From: Bacteroidales bacterium
GTDB taxonomy: Bacteria; Bacteroidota; Bacteroidia; Bacteroidales; JAADJA01
DNA: 54,660 bases
Assembly: GCA_016783885.1 (NCBI GenBank)
Contig: JADHVR010000015.1
Span: 1-54,660, forward strand
Direction of reading: 5' to 3'
Position 1 is the first letter of the stretch. Each line of letters opens with the position of its first letter. The notes under the pieces were generated by a model. It ran no database searches and had not been told where the DNA came from. It saw only the letters and a program-made list of their open reading frames with translations. Both the position numbers and the translations under genes were made by a program. Below, in pieces: positions 41,538-50,740 of this stretch.

Positions 41538-43940
41538 ATGTGGATTTATCTTGTTCGACATATCCTTCGCTACCGCCTGATTAATTTAATAGTCATTGCG
41601 TTACTAACGGCATTTATGGGATACAAAGCGCTTGATGTGGAAATATCTTATGAATTAACCAGTTTATTACCTGCCACTGATACGGCAAGTATTGTTTATA
41701 ATGAGTTCAAAGAACGGTTCGGAAAAGATGGCACTGTTCTTTTTGTTGCCATTCAGGATAAAGATATTTTTAATGTTGACAAATTCAACGGCTTATACGA
41801 TCTCACTTATGATATTAAAAACATTGACGGTGTTGAGGAAATAATTTCAATTGCCAGGTTATATAATTTAATAAAGAACGATTCATTAAAAAAATTTGAT
41901 TTTAAACCCATAATCGAACAAAAATTAGACAATCAGAAAGAGGCAGATAGCATTAAAGCTATTGTTTATTCCCTTCCCTTTTACGATGGATTGCTTTTTA
42001 ATAAAAAGACCAATGTCAGCCTGATAGCTATCACCCTTGAAGAAAGTAAATTAAATACTAAGAAGCGTATCGGACTTATAGGGGGGATAAAAAATAAAAT
42101 TGACGCATACACCGAAAAGTATGATATTGATGCACATTACTCCGGACTGCCGTATATCAGAACCATAACAACAAAAAAACTGCAGGATGAACTTTTATTT
42201 TTCATAATCCTCGCCATGATCATCACGTCAGTTATTCTCTATATCTTTTTCAGATCATTTAAGGCAGTCTTTTTCCCTATGCTTATTGTTGCTATCAGTA
42301 TCGTTTTTGTGGAGGGTACTATGTCATTATTTGGGTACAAAATAACCATGCTTACCAGTATTATCCCCCCGTTGCTGATAGTTATTGTAGTTGAAAACTG
42401 TATTTTCCTACTTAATAAATATTATGATGAATATAGAAGTCATGGAAATAAGGTAAGGTCGTTATCACGGGTAGTACAACGAATCGGCAATGCCAATCTG
42501 CTGACTAATGCAACAACAGCGGCAGGTTTTGCAGCATTTATTATAACCGGCAACAAACTCCTGATTGAGTTCGGCTTGATTGCCTCTATCAATATTATGG
42601 TGGCTTATGTTCTTTCACTTTTCCTTATTCCTATCTTTTTTAGTTATCTGCCTCCTCCAAAAAAACGCCACACAAAACATCTCGATAAAAGCGCAGTGGC
42701 AAATATTATTGAAAGAGTAATTAAAAGAGTACTAACCCGCAGGAATCCGATTTATATAATTACTGCTATTATCCTGGTATTAGCCATCTTCGGAATAACA
42801 AAACTGAAAACCACAGGCAGAATAGTTGATGATATTCCTCAAAAAGACCAATTGTACAAAGACCTGGAGTTTATTGAACAACATTTCAAGGGTGTAATGC
42901 CTTTGGAAATTTCGATTGATACTAAAAAAAGAAAAGGGATTCAGAAACTTTCCACAATTAGAAAAATTGACAACCTGCAACAAGTCCTTATCACTTATCC
43001 CGAACTGTCAAGATCACTTTCAATATCCGAAGTATTAAAATTTTCGAAACAGGCATTTTATAACGGCAGGGAAACAATGTACAGCTTGCCTAATAACCAG
43101 GAAAAGAATTTTATACTCTCGTATATACCTAAAATAAAAAGTGACAAAAAGACCATTCTGAATTCATTTGTCGATACAACATTACGTTTTACCCGTATCA
43201 GCACGCAAATGGCAAATGTCGGAACTCATGATATTCAACGGATCAAGGATGAACTTCGACCGAAAATCGATTCTATTTTCCCGCCTGAAAAATTCGATGT
43301 GCAAATTACTGGTACCAGTGTTATATTCCTGAAAGGCACCCAATTTCTTGTGAACAATTTATTTGCCAGTCTGCTGCTTGCCCTTGTTATCATTATTATC
43401 CTGATGGCACTTCTTTTTACATCACTGCGAATGATCCTCATATCGCTGGTTCCTAATATCATCCCGCTTATTATGACCGCAGCAATGATGGGCTATATAG
43501 GGATACCCATTAAACCGTCAACCGTACTTATCTTCAGTATCGCACTCGGTATATCGGTAGATAATGCCATCCATTTCCTTTCAAGATACCGGTTACAACT
43601 GAAATTAAATAACTGGAGAATTAAAGATTCGGTAATTGCTGCTTTACGCGAAACAGGGTTCAGCATGATATATTCTTCAGTGGTTCTTTTCTTTGGCTTC
43701 ATCATTTTTGTTTTGTCATCATTTGGCGGAACCGAATCGCTTGGCTATCTTATTGCATTTACCCTAATTGTAGCTCTGTTGTCGAATTTGTATATTCTGC
43801 CATCATTAATACTGACACTCGATAAACGGATAACAACCAGGACATTTAAAGAGCCGTTACTCGAAATTTTTGACGAAGAAGAAGATATTGAACTGGATGA
43901 CCTGGAAATAGAACAGCTTGATACAAGAGGGTCGGCGTAA
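41538..43940 (+). CDS. RND superfamily (MMPL/HpnN-like) exporter
   Basis: This 800-residue protein is made of two halves. Each has one helix (about 12-32 and about 410-430), a periplasmic domain, and a five-helix sterol-sensing/RND bundle (about 215-370 and about 610-770). IIPPLLIVIVVENCIFLLNK in the first half and IFSIALGISVDNAIHFLSRY in the second are the paired RND motif D-like segments. No adaptor or outer-membrane partner is adjacent, which points to a lipid or hydrophobic-compound exporter of the MMPL type rather than a tripartite drug pump. The substrate is unknown. Confidence 0.9.
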   Translation: MWIYLVRHILRYRLINLIVIALLTAFMGYKALDVEISYELTSLLPATDTASIVYNEFKERFGKDGTVLFVAIQDKDIFNVDKFNGLYDLTYDIKNIDGVEEIISIARLYNLIKNDSLKKFDFKPIIEQKLDNQKEADSIKAIVYSLPFYDGLLFNKKTNVSLIAITLEESKLNTKKRIGLIGGIKNKIDAYTEKYDIDAHYSGLPYIRTITTKKLQDELLFFIILAMIITSVILYIFFRSFKAVFFPMLIVAISIVFVEGTMSLFGYKITMLTSIIPPLLIVIVVENCIFLLNKYYDEYRSHGNKVRSLSRVVQRIGNANLLTNATTAAGFAAFIITGNKLLIEFGLIASINIMVAYVLSLFLIPIFFSYLPPPKKRHTKHLDKSAVANIIERVIKRVLTRRNPIYIITAIILVLAIFGITKLKTTGRIVDDIPQKDQLYKDLEFIEQHFKGVMPLEISIDTKKRKGIQKLSTIRKIDNLQQVLITYPELSRSLSISEVLKFSKQAFYNGRETMYSLPNNQEKNFILSYIPKIKSDKKTILNSFVDTTLRFTRISTQMANVGTHDIQRIKDELRPKIDSIFPPEKFDVQITGTSVIFLKGTQFLVNNLFASLLLALVIIIILMALLFTSLRMILISLVPNIIPLIMTAAMMGYIGIPIKPSTVLIFSIALGISVDNAIHFLSRYRLQLKLNNWRIKDSVIAALRETGFSMIYSSVVLFFGFIIFVLSSFGGTESLGYLIAFTLIVALLSNLYILPSLILTLDKRITTRTFKEPLLEIFDEEEDIELDDLEIEQLDTRGSA

Positions 43941-43957
43941 GATATTTTAGATTTTAC

Positions 43958-43985
43958 CCGCCCGTCCGTACGGACAGTCGGGCGG
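43958..43985. repeat. GC-rich nested palindrome (GTCCGTACGGAC core)
   Basis: The perfect 12-bp palindrome GTCCGTACGGAC (43964-43975) is enclosed by CCGCCCG (43958-43964) and CGGGCGG (43979-43985). It lies between the RND and rfbA genes, 18 bases after the former's stop. It could act as a weak bidirectional terminator, though no T-run follows. It belongs in type with the short GC-rich hairpins seen at three other intergenic sites in the window. Confidence 0.55.
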
Positions 43986-44005
43986 AGATTTTGGATTTTT
44001 AATTG

Positions 44006-44013
44006 TAAATTTG
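44006..44013 (+). promoter_or_regulatory. Possible -7 box of rfbA
   Basis: TAAATTTG matches TAnnTTTG and lies 33 bases before the ATG. The nearest TTTG (43990) is only 12 bases upstream of it, too close for a standard -33 box. Confidence 0.3.
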
Positions 44014-44046
44014 AGTGATGAATTTTAACCTTAAAATATTTAAAAA

Positions 44047-44910
44047 ATGAAAGGAATAATTTTAGCCGGCGGCTCCGGCACACGGCTTCACCCGTTAACT
44101 CTTGCAGTAAGCAAGCAGTTAATGCCGATTTATGATAAACCAATGATCTACTATCCGCTTTCAATGTTGATGATAGCCGGAATACGGGAAATACTCATCA
44201 TTTCCACACCGTATGATCTTCCACATTTCGAAAAACTTCTTGGTGATGGCAATAATCTGGGCTGTTCGTTTAATTATAAGGTTCAGGAAATACCGAACGG
44301 CTTAGCACAGGCTTTTGTAATTGGTGAGGATTTTATTGGTGATGATAAAGCAGCATTAATTCTCGGTGACAACATTTTTTATGGTACGGGGCTCGAAGAT
44401 ATATTAATCGAAAATAGCGATCCTGACGGAGGTGTGGTTTTTGCTTATCATGTAACCGATCCTGAGCGATACGGTGTTGTTGAATTCGATGAAAACCAAA
44501 AAGCGATTTCAATAGAAGAAAAACCAAAACAACCTAAATCTAATTTTGCCGTTCCCGGCTTATATTTTTATGATAATTCGGTGATTGAAGTGGCAAAAAA
44601 CCTGAAGCCCAGTGCTCGAGGCGAATATGAAATTACTGATGTTAATAAGCATTATTTGGAGCAGGGAAAATTAAAAGTTGGAATCCTTGGCAGAGGAACA
44701 GCATGGCTGGATACCGGCACTTTTGAATCGTTGCTGCAGGCTTCGCAATATGTTGAAGTGATTGAGCACAGACAGGGATTAAAAATCGGCAGTATAGAAG
44801 AAGTGGCTTACCACAAAGGCTTCATCGATAAAGAACAACTGCGAAAACTTGCAGAGCCTCTGTTGAAAAGCGGATATGGGGAGTATTTACTGAGCATTAT
44901 TGATGGATGA
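44047..44910 (+). CDS. rfbA: Glucose-1-phosphate thymidylyltransferase
   Basis: This 287-residue enzyme makes dTDP-glucose, the first step of dTDP-rhamnose synthesis for surface polysaccharide. [66 protein letters not shown] and [15 protein letters not shown] are canonical. rfbB, rfbC and rfbD are not adjacent, unlike in typical rhamnose operons. It is separated from the prenyl synthase gene by 94 bases of repeat-like spacer (GTCGGCAGTCAGCAGTCACA). Confidence 0.96.
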   Translation: MKGIILAGGSGTRLHPLTLAVSKQLMPIYDKPMIYYPLSMLMIAGIREILIISTPYDLPHFEKLLGDGNNLGCSFNYKVQEIPNGLAQAFVIGEDFIGDDKAALILGDNIFYGTGLEDILIENSDPDGGVVFAYHVTDPERYGVVEFDENQKAISIEEKPKQPKSNFAVPGLYFYDNSVIEVAKNLKPSARGEYEITDVNKHYLEQGKLKVGILGRGTAWLDTGTFESLLQASQYVEVIEHRQGLKIGSIEEVAYHKGFIDKEQLRKLAEPLLKSGYGEYLLSIIDG

Positions 44911-45004
44911 TTTATTTATAGTCGGCAGTCAGCAGTCACAGTCAGCAATACCGACAGGCTAATCCGAAAGAAAATATAATTAGGATTCCTGAATACAAAA
45001 AAAG

Positions 45005-45979
45005 ATGAATACGATAAAAAAAATACAATCAAAGATCGAGGAACATTTCTCTAAGATTAACTTTGATAAAAACCCTACGGAATTATACGCCCCAATTGCT
45101 TATACACTAAATCAGGGAGGCAAGCGTTTGCGACCTGCTTTATGCCTGATGGCTTGCGATATGTTTGGAGGAGATATTGATAAGGCTATAAATCCGGCAA
45201 TCGGTATTGAAATATTCCACAACTTCACTCTTGTCCATGATGACATTATGGATAATGCCCCCATCAGAAGAGGTAAAGTAACAGTCTGCAAAAAATGGAA
45301 TACCAATATCGCAATCCTTTCCGGCGACACTATGATGACAATAGCCTACGATTATATTATGAAGGCTCCTGTTGCGGTCAGGTCAGATGTCTTTGCAATT
45401 TTCAATAAAACGGCTATTGAAGTTTGCGAAGGGCAGCAGTATGATATGAATTTTGAAACTCAGCAAAATGTATCTATAAATGATTACATTGAGATGATCC
45501 GCCTGAAAACGGCTGTATTGCTGGCAGGAAGTCTGAAAATCGGTGCTATTATCGGGGGCGCTGACGAAACGGATGCAGAAAAAATTTACCGGTTTGGTGT
45601 TAATATCGGTCTATCATTTCAATTAAAAGACGACCTGTTAGATGTTTTCAGCGACGAAGAAAAATTCGGGAAAAAAAACGGCGGCGATATTGTTACCAAT
45701 AAAAAAACCTATCTGTATCTGAAAGCTTTTGAGTTGGCTAAGGGCAGAACTTTTGATTCACTCTGGTATTATTTTAATAAATATTTCAAAGATGATTCTG
45801 TGAAAATAAATGGTGTTAAAGAAATTTATGAAGAATTGAAAATAAAAGAGCTTACCCAACAAGCAATGGATAAATATTACCGGCAGGCTTTGAAATATCT
45901 TGAAAAAATAAAAGTAAATGAATCTCTCAAATCAGAATTAAAAAAGTTTGTTGAAAAGTTGATGCTAAGAGAAAGTTAA
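45005..45979 (+). CDS. Polyprenyl synthetase (geranylgeranyl/farnesyl-type)
   Basis: This 324-residue trans-prenyl transferase builds short or medium isoprenoid diphosphates. The first Asp-rich motif LVHDDIMDNAPIRRG (about 78-92) and the second FQLKDDLLDVF (about 203-213) are intact, as is the GGKRLRPALCLMACD stretch. Two alanine/valine-type residues precede the first motif rather than bulky aromatics, except for IFHNFTLVHDD, where the Phe at -5 suggests limited chain length. The product length cannot be fixed from sequence alone. It converges with the ABC-F gene, 13 bp apart. Confidence 0.92.
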   Translation: MNTIKKIQSKIEEHFSKINFDKNPTELYAPIAYTLNQGGKRLRPALCLMACDMFGGDIDKAINPAIGIEIFHNFTLVHDDIMDNAPIRRGKVTVCKKWNTNIAILSGDTMMTIAYDYIMKAPVAVRSDVFAIFNKTAIEVCEGQQYDMNFETQQNVSINDYIEMIRLKTAVLLAGSLKIGAIIGGADETDAEKIYRFGVNIGLSFQLKDDLLDVFSDEEKFGKKNGGDIVTNKKTYLYLKAFELAKGRTFDSLWYYFNKYFKDDSVKINGVKEIYEELKIKELTQQAMDKYYRQALKYLEKIKVNESLKSELKKFVEKLMLRES

Positions 45980-45992
45980 AAATTATCAATTT

Positions 45993-47930
45993 TTAATTTT
46001 GCAATTCTTCCAGTTTCATATTTAGTTCTTCCCATCGGTTCATTTCCTTTTTTAGTTCCTTGTTCAGAGATTCATATTTAAGGTACAATTCATCATAGTC
46101 AATACTGTCTCTGTACTTTTCAGGATTACTCAATATTTCGTCCTTCTCGTTTATAGCTTTTTCCAATTGTTCAATACTCTTTTCGGCTTTTTTGATTTGA
46201 TTTTTGATTTTACGAGTATCCCTGTCAAGTTGCTTCTTCCTCTCCCAGTCGAGCTTATTCTGCGATTTTGACTGCTGTTTTTCTTTTTCAGATTTCCTGG
46301 CTTTCTCAAGCTGCTTCAATGTTGCAAGCTTTCTTGTTTCAAGAAAATCATAAATATCACCAAGGTATTCTTTTATATTCTGATTTTTAAATTCAAATAT
46401 CTTATTGGTAAGACCCTGCAGGAAATCCCTGTCGTGTGAAACAAGTATCAGTGTGCCGTCGTACTGGAGCAAGGCGTTTTTCAGGATGTCCTTCGACTGC
46501 ATATCTAAGTGGTTAGTAGGCTCATCAAGTATCAGAAGGTTGGAGGGAGTAAGTAAAAGTTTAGCAAGCGAAAGCCTGGATTTTTCGCCTCCCGACAGCA
46601 CCTTCACTTTTTTGTCGATAGTATCATCGCTAAATAAAAATGCTCCGAGGATATTCCTGACCTGCTTTCGAATATCTCCCACAGCAATATCGTCAATAGT
46701 TTCAAAAACGGTTTTATCAGGATCGAGATAATCGCCCTGGTTCTGGGCAAAATAACCGATTTGTACATTATGCCCGTATTTTAACAGACCCGAATGATCC
46801 AACTCTTTCACAATGATCCTCGAAAGGGTTGTCTTGCCTTCGCCATTCCTGCCGACAAATGCTACCCGGTCGCCTTTTACTATAGCAAAATTCAGGTTTT
46901 TCAAAACATCAGGTTCGCCGAATTTTTTCCCAAGATTTGCTGCTTCCACAACTACCTTTCCCGATCGGGGCGCCGGCGGAAAGCGAAAATGAATCGCAGA
47001 CTTGTCAATCTCGTCTATTTCAATTTCTTCCAGTTTGTCCAGCATTTTTATTTTAGATTGAACCTGCCTTGCTTTTGTATTTTTATACCTGAACCGTTCG
47101 ATAAAGCGTTCTATTTGCCGTACTTGTTTTTGCTGGTTGTTGAACGTTGCCATTTGCCGTTCCATCCTTTCTTCGCGCATTCTTATATAACCGGAATAAC
47201 CTGCTTTATAATTATAAATCTTTCCAGGCGATATTTCAAGGGTTCGTTTTGTTACATTGTCGAGAAATGCCCTGTCGTGAGAAACAAGCATAACTGCACC
47301 AAAATAATTAATAAGGAACTCTTCTAACCATTGTATTGATTCTATGTCAAGATGATTGGTAGGCTCGTCAAGCAAAATAACATCGGGTTTGCGGAGCAGT
47401 ATCTTTGCCAGTTCCACACGCATTTGCCAGCCACTGCTGAATTCATTCACCGGTCTCATAAAGTCTTCCCGCCTGAAACCAAGACCTGTTAAAACTTTTT
47501 CAGTATCCGCCTGCATGGTTTGTCCACCGATAACCTGGAATCTTTCATTAGCTTCGGTAAGCCTGTGGATCAGATCATGATATTCTTTTGATTCGTAGTT
47601 AGTTCGCTTGGAGATTTCATCAGAGAGATCGCTGATCTGTTTTTCTAACTCACCTATTTCCGTAAAAGCAGTCAACGCTTCATCATATATGGATTTGTTA
47701 CTGTCTGTGTCCATTTCCTGGAGCAGGTAGCCAAGGGTTGTGTTTGCCGGAACAACAACCTCTCCCTGTTGCGGCTGAAGTTCACCTGCGATAATATTTA
47801 GCAGGGTTGTCTTCCCGGAGCCGTTTTTTCCCGTTAATCCAATCCTGTCCCTGTCGTTGATCAGGAAGGAGGCATTGCTGAACAAGTCAGTGCCGGTAAA
47901 ATGTATTGACAGGTTGTTGATAGATATCAT
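45993..47930 (-). CDS. ABC-F family ATPase (Uup/YdiF-like ribosome-associated)
   Basis: This 645-residue soluble protein has two ABC domains and no membrane helices. Domain 1 has Walker A GKNGSGKTTLL, signature FSSGWQMRVELAKILL and Walker B VILLDEPTNHLD. Domain 2 has GRNGEGKTTLS, VLSGGEKSRLSLAKLLL and LLILDEPTNHLD. The interdomain linker of about 80 charged residues (RMEERMERQMATFNNQQKQV) is the P-site tRNA interaction motif region. A C-terminal coiled coil (about 545-645) resembles that of Uup. ABC-F proteins act on stalled ribosomes; an antibiotic-protection role is possible but not supported by context. Confidence 0.95.
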   Translation of the reverse strand: MISINNLSIHFTGTDLFSNASFLINDRDRIGLTGKNGSGKTTLLNIIAGELQPQQGEVVVPANTTLGYLLQEMDTDSNKSIYDEALTAFTEIGELEKQISDLSDEISKRTNYESKEYHDLIHRLTEANERFQVIGGQTMQADTEKVLTGLGFRREDFMRPVNEFSSGWQMRVELAKILLRKPDVILLDEPTNHLDIESIQWLEEFLINYFGAVMLVSHDRAFLDNVTKRTLEISPGKIYNYKAGYSGYIRMREERMERQMATFNNQQKQVRQIERFIERFRYKNTKARQVQSKIKMLDKLEEIEIDEIDKSAIHFRFPPAPRSGKVVVEAANLGKKFGEPDVLKNLNFAIVKGDRVAFVGRNGEGKTTLSRIIVKELDHSGLLKYGHNVQIGYFAQNQGDYLDPDKTVFETIDDIAVGDIRKQVRNILGAFLFSDDTIDKKVKVLSGGEKSRLSLAKLLLTPSNLLILDEPTNHLDMQSKDILKNALLQYDGTLILVSHDRDFLQGLTNKIFEFKNQNIKEYLGDIYDFLETRKLATLKQLEKARKSEKEKQQSKSQNKLDWERKKQLDRDTRKIKNQIKKAEKSIEQLEKAINEKDEILSNPEKYRDSIDYDELYLKYESLNKELKKEMNRWEELNMKLEELQN

Positions 47931-47988
47931 TATCTTTTTCTAAAAAAGAGGTGCAAAAATATGAAAAGAAGTTCACAAAACGAGGCAA

Positions 47989-50631
47989 TTATTCAATCAC
48001 GATCTTCCGTAAAACCAATCCTTGCTCCGTTTTCAGTTTCAGGAAATATAATCCGGGATCAAGATGTGATACGTTCAGTTGATACGCATCACTATTAATT
48101 TTTTCAGTCAGAATGGTCAATCCTGAATTGTTAAATAATTCAATTCGATAAATTTTTGTCAGAGATTGAATGAAAAGCTTATCTTGTGCCGGGTTTGGAA
48201 AAATTTGACATTCTATAAATTCTTGCTTTGTTGAATTAGTTATTATAGCATATGTTGAATTTGAAGATCCGGATTCGCCGAAATAGTAAACAGCTTTTAC
48301 GTGATACTCTATAAAACAGGGAGGATAACAAATGTATGGATCAACATAAGTTAATTCTGTTACCAATTCTGAATTTATTTTGTATCCATCACGATATATA
48401 TTATATCCATCCGGAGTCAAACATGCATCTGGCTCATCCCACCAAAGTGTAACATCAAATTCATTTGGATAATCAACAATACAGTACAGGTTTAATGGTT
48501 CAAGACTATCCGGTAATGGCACATATACTTCCTCAAGAGGAGAGGGAAACGATTCATCCCCTCCGTAAATTGCAGTAATTTCATAACCGTAAGTAGAATC
48601 CGGAAAAAGTAACGAATCAGTATAATTCATTTCCGGGGCATTTACTATCATCTCACCGTTTCGATAAATATTGTAGCTGTCTGCCGGAGTACAACCAGGC
48701 GGACACATTTCCCATTGCAGGCTGATATTAGTACAGTTTATTTCAGCCTGCAAATTGCAAGGATAGTACATTTCTACAACCGTCATGATAACATCAACCA
48801 CTGGAGACCCAACATTCGGGTAAGTTGTAAAATGAATTCCCGCTTCATAAATTTCGGGTAATAAATCTGTTGCATCAAAAGCAACAATTATTTCTTCATT
48901 CTCTCCACCTTCAAGCGACCCGCCATTGGGATATACACCAATCCATGTTTGTGCATCCGTTAGTTCGAGGCCCCAAAGCCATTCATTCTGAACCATGCCT
49001 CCCAGTGTCCATTTCCCAAAAACAAGATTTGGATGGGTGAACAATCCGCCGGCATCACCCCAGACCTGGCCTGAAAGTTTGGAAGCCACATCCAGTGTAA
49101 AACCGGTTTCCGTTCCTGATGGTAACTGTATTTGAATAATCTCGTTATCAGAGTTTCCAATTTGTGCATAACCCCACAGGTACGGTCCACCCAAAGTAGC
49201 ATTATCATAGGCAAATCCGTAATAACTTCCCCCAACAGGTCCCACAGCAAACTCTCCGATGTTAGCTCCGGTTTTGTCAAATTTAATCACAGGTGAGTCC
49301 CAGTTATTAGCATAAAAAACGTCCTCATTATCGTTATAGGCTATAGCTCTGACATTAGTGGGGGCAGTAATCGTACTGACTAATATTTGATTTTCAAAAT
49401 CCATTTCAAATACCGTGGGTGTTGCTGCTCCACCAAAAAAATGTGTCCCATCGAAAGCAAGGTCCCTTATTACTGCTGCTCCGTTTATTGTAAAGGAGCC
49501 AATATAAGTACCGTCAATCTCATATTGATAAAAATAATTACCGTTCCATTTAGTTGTATAAATGTAATTCCCGTCTGTTTCGATTCCGGCTTCTCCACCG
49601 CTTCCTCCAACAGGATATTCAAACTGCAAGTCCATAAAATTTTTTTGATCGTCATTTAGGATTTGTGTGGAGGCAGACCACTGAAGCAGGCCATTTCCGG
49701 TATTTTCGATGGTAATGGTTTCTTCTCCGGTTGAATTTAGGGCAAGAGTTATAGAAATGGACAAAGGATTAACATTGATGTTGGGGTGAGTTAACTGGAA
49801 ATCGATGATCGAAATGATATTCTCTTCAATGGTTATCGTATCGAGAATAACATTATATCCCTCCTTGAAACATTCCACTATATATTCGCCAACCAAAATA
49901 TTTTCAATCAGGTAAGTTCCATCTGCCCCTGAGACAGTTGAATATTGATAAGTGCCATCAATAGATATGGCGGCTCCATTAACAGGGGCACCTCCGGCAA
50001 GTTCAGTTACAATGCCTTCCAAAGACCCAAAAGTAGCCTGACCAATGATCACATTATAATCTTCTGCTTCACCATAGGTATAACCCTCGCAAGGATCTGA
50101 GCATGAATTCTGCCAATTTGTCCGGGCTCTCATAATATGTAATCCGGTTATGGCACCCACAGGAATAGTAACAGACGCAATATAAAACTGGCTCGCTTCA
50201 TCCATTATAAAATCAATCAATATTTTTTCATCTTCTGATAAAACAAAATCGTCATTAAAATCAATCCAAATTGTAACGTACTGATCGTCATAACCTGTTT
50301 GCATAATAAAATCATGAGTGTATCCTGGTATAAGGAAAGCCGGCCCTAAACCGAGGTATTGGCTCCATCCATCATAACCCATATTATCTTCACAGCCTGA
50401 TCCGTAGTTTTGTATCTCTTCAACCGCAAAGTCAGTAAATCCATCACCCATTGAACAACCGGTTGAATATTCGGGAACACACAATGCGCCCTTTTGTTTT
50501 TCAATCTGGGAAAAAATTTGTGGATTATTATCTTGTTTTTTATTTATAGATAAGTCTGACTGTGCAGCTAAATGAGAAATCAAAAAGCTTAAAGTAATTA
50601 TTAAAACAGAGATGAATTTTTGCTTGTACAT
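47989..50631 (-). CDS. T9SS-secreted multidomain protein (GEVED, carboxypeptidase-like, propeller, FN3)
   Basis: This 880-residue extracellular protein has a signal peptide (1-23). A GEVED domain (about 100-195) has YVTIWIDFNDDFVLSEDEK and YTYGEAEDYNVII. A carboxypeptidase-regulatory-like beta-sandwich (about 205-272) has GSLEGIVTELAGGAPVNGAA. The propeller-like core (about 325-555) is built on YTTKWNGNYFYQYEIDGTYI-type repeats. Two fibronectin-type stretches (about 640-790) precede a type A T9SS sorting domain (about 805-880). It is the most distal of three tandem paralogs, sharing the core and C-terminus but with its own GEVED head. Adhesion or surface binding is probable; no catalytic residues were seen. 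Confidence 0.88.
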   Translation of the reverse strand: MYKQKFISVLIITLSFLISHLAAQSDLSINKKQDNNPQIFSQIEKQKGALCVPEYSTGCSMGDGFTDFAVEEIQNYGSGCEDNMGYDGWSQYLGLGPAFLIPGYTHDFIMQTGYDDQYVTIWIDFNDDFVLSEDEKILIDFIMDEASQFYIASVTIPVGAITGLHIMRARTNWQNSCSDPCEGYTYGEAEDYNVIIGQATFGSLEGIVTELAGGAPVNGAAISIDGTYQYSTVSGADGTYLIENILVGEYIVECFKEGYNVILDTITIEENIISIIDFQLTHPNINVNPLSISITLALNSTGEETITIENTGNGLLQWSASTQILNDDQKNFMDLQFEYPVGGSGGEAGIETDGNYIYTTKWNGNYFYQYEIDGTYIGSFTINGAAVIRDLAFDGTHFFGGAATPTVFEMDFENQILVSTITAPTNVRAIAYNDNEDVFYANNWDSPVIKFDKTGANIGEFAVGPVGGSYYGFAYDNATLGGPYLWGYAQIGNSDNEIIQIQLPSGTETGFTLDVASKLSGQVWGDAGGLFTHPNLVFGKWTLGGMVQNEWLWGLELTDAQTWIGVYPNGGSLEGGENEEIIVAFDATDLLPEIYEAGIHFTTYPNVGSPVVDVIMTVVEMYYPCNLQAEINCTNISLQWEMCPPGCTPADSYNIYRNGEMIVNAPEMNYTDSLLFPDSTYGYEITAIYGGDESFPSPLEEVYVPLPDSLEPLNLYCIVDYPNEFDVTLWWDEPDACLTPDGYNIYRDGYKINSELVTELTYVDPYICYPPCFIEYHVKAVYYFGESGSSNSTYAIITNSTKQEFIECQIFPNPAQDKLFIQSLTKIYRIELFNNSGLTILTEKINSDAYQLNVSHLDPGLYFLKLKTEQGLVLRKIVIE

Positions 50632-50740
50632 ATTGTTGAATTTTTTCTGATGCGGTAAATATACAAAATGTATTGATTTTTTACAGTGAAATATCTAATT
50701 ATACAAGGCATTAAAATGTCATTTGGATTAATTGGGAGAA

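Noticed and set aside
47356-47580. Plus-strand frames within the ABC-F and P-type ATPase genes.
   Set aside because: They are antisense shadows of strongly supported genes and match no family.
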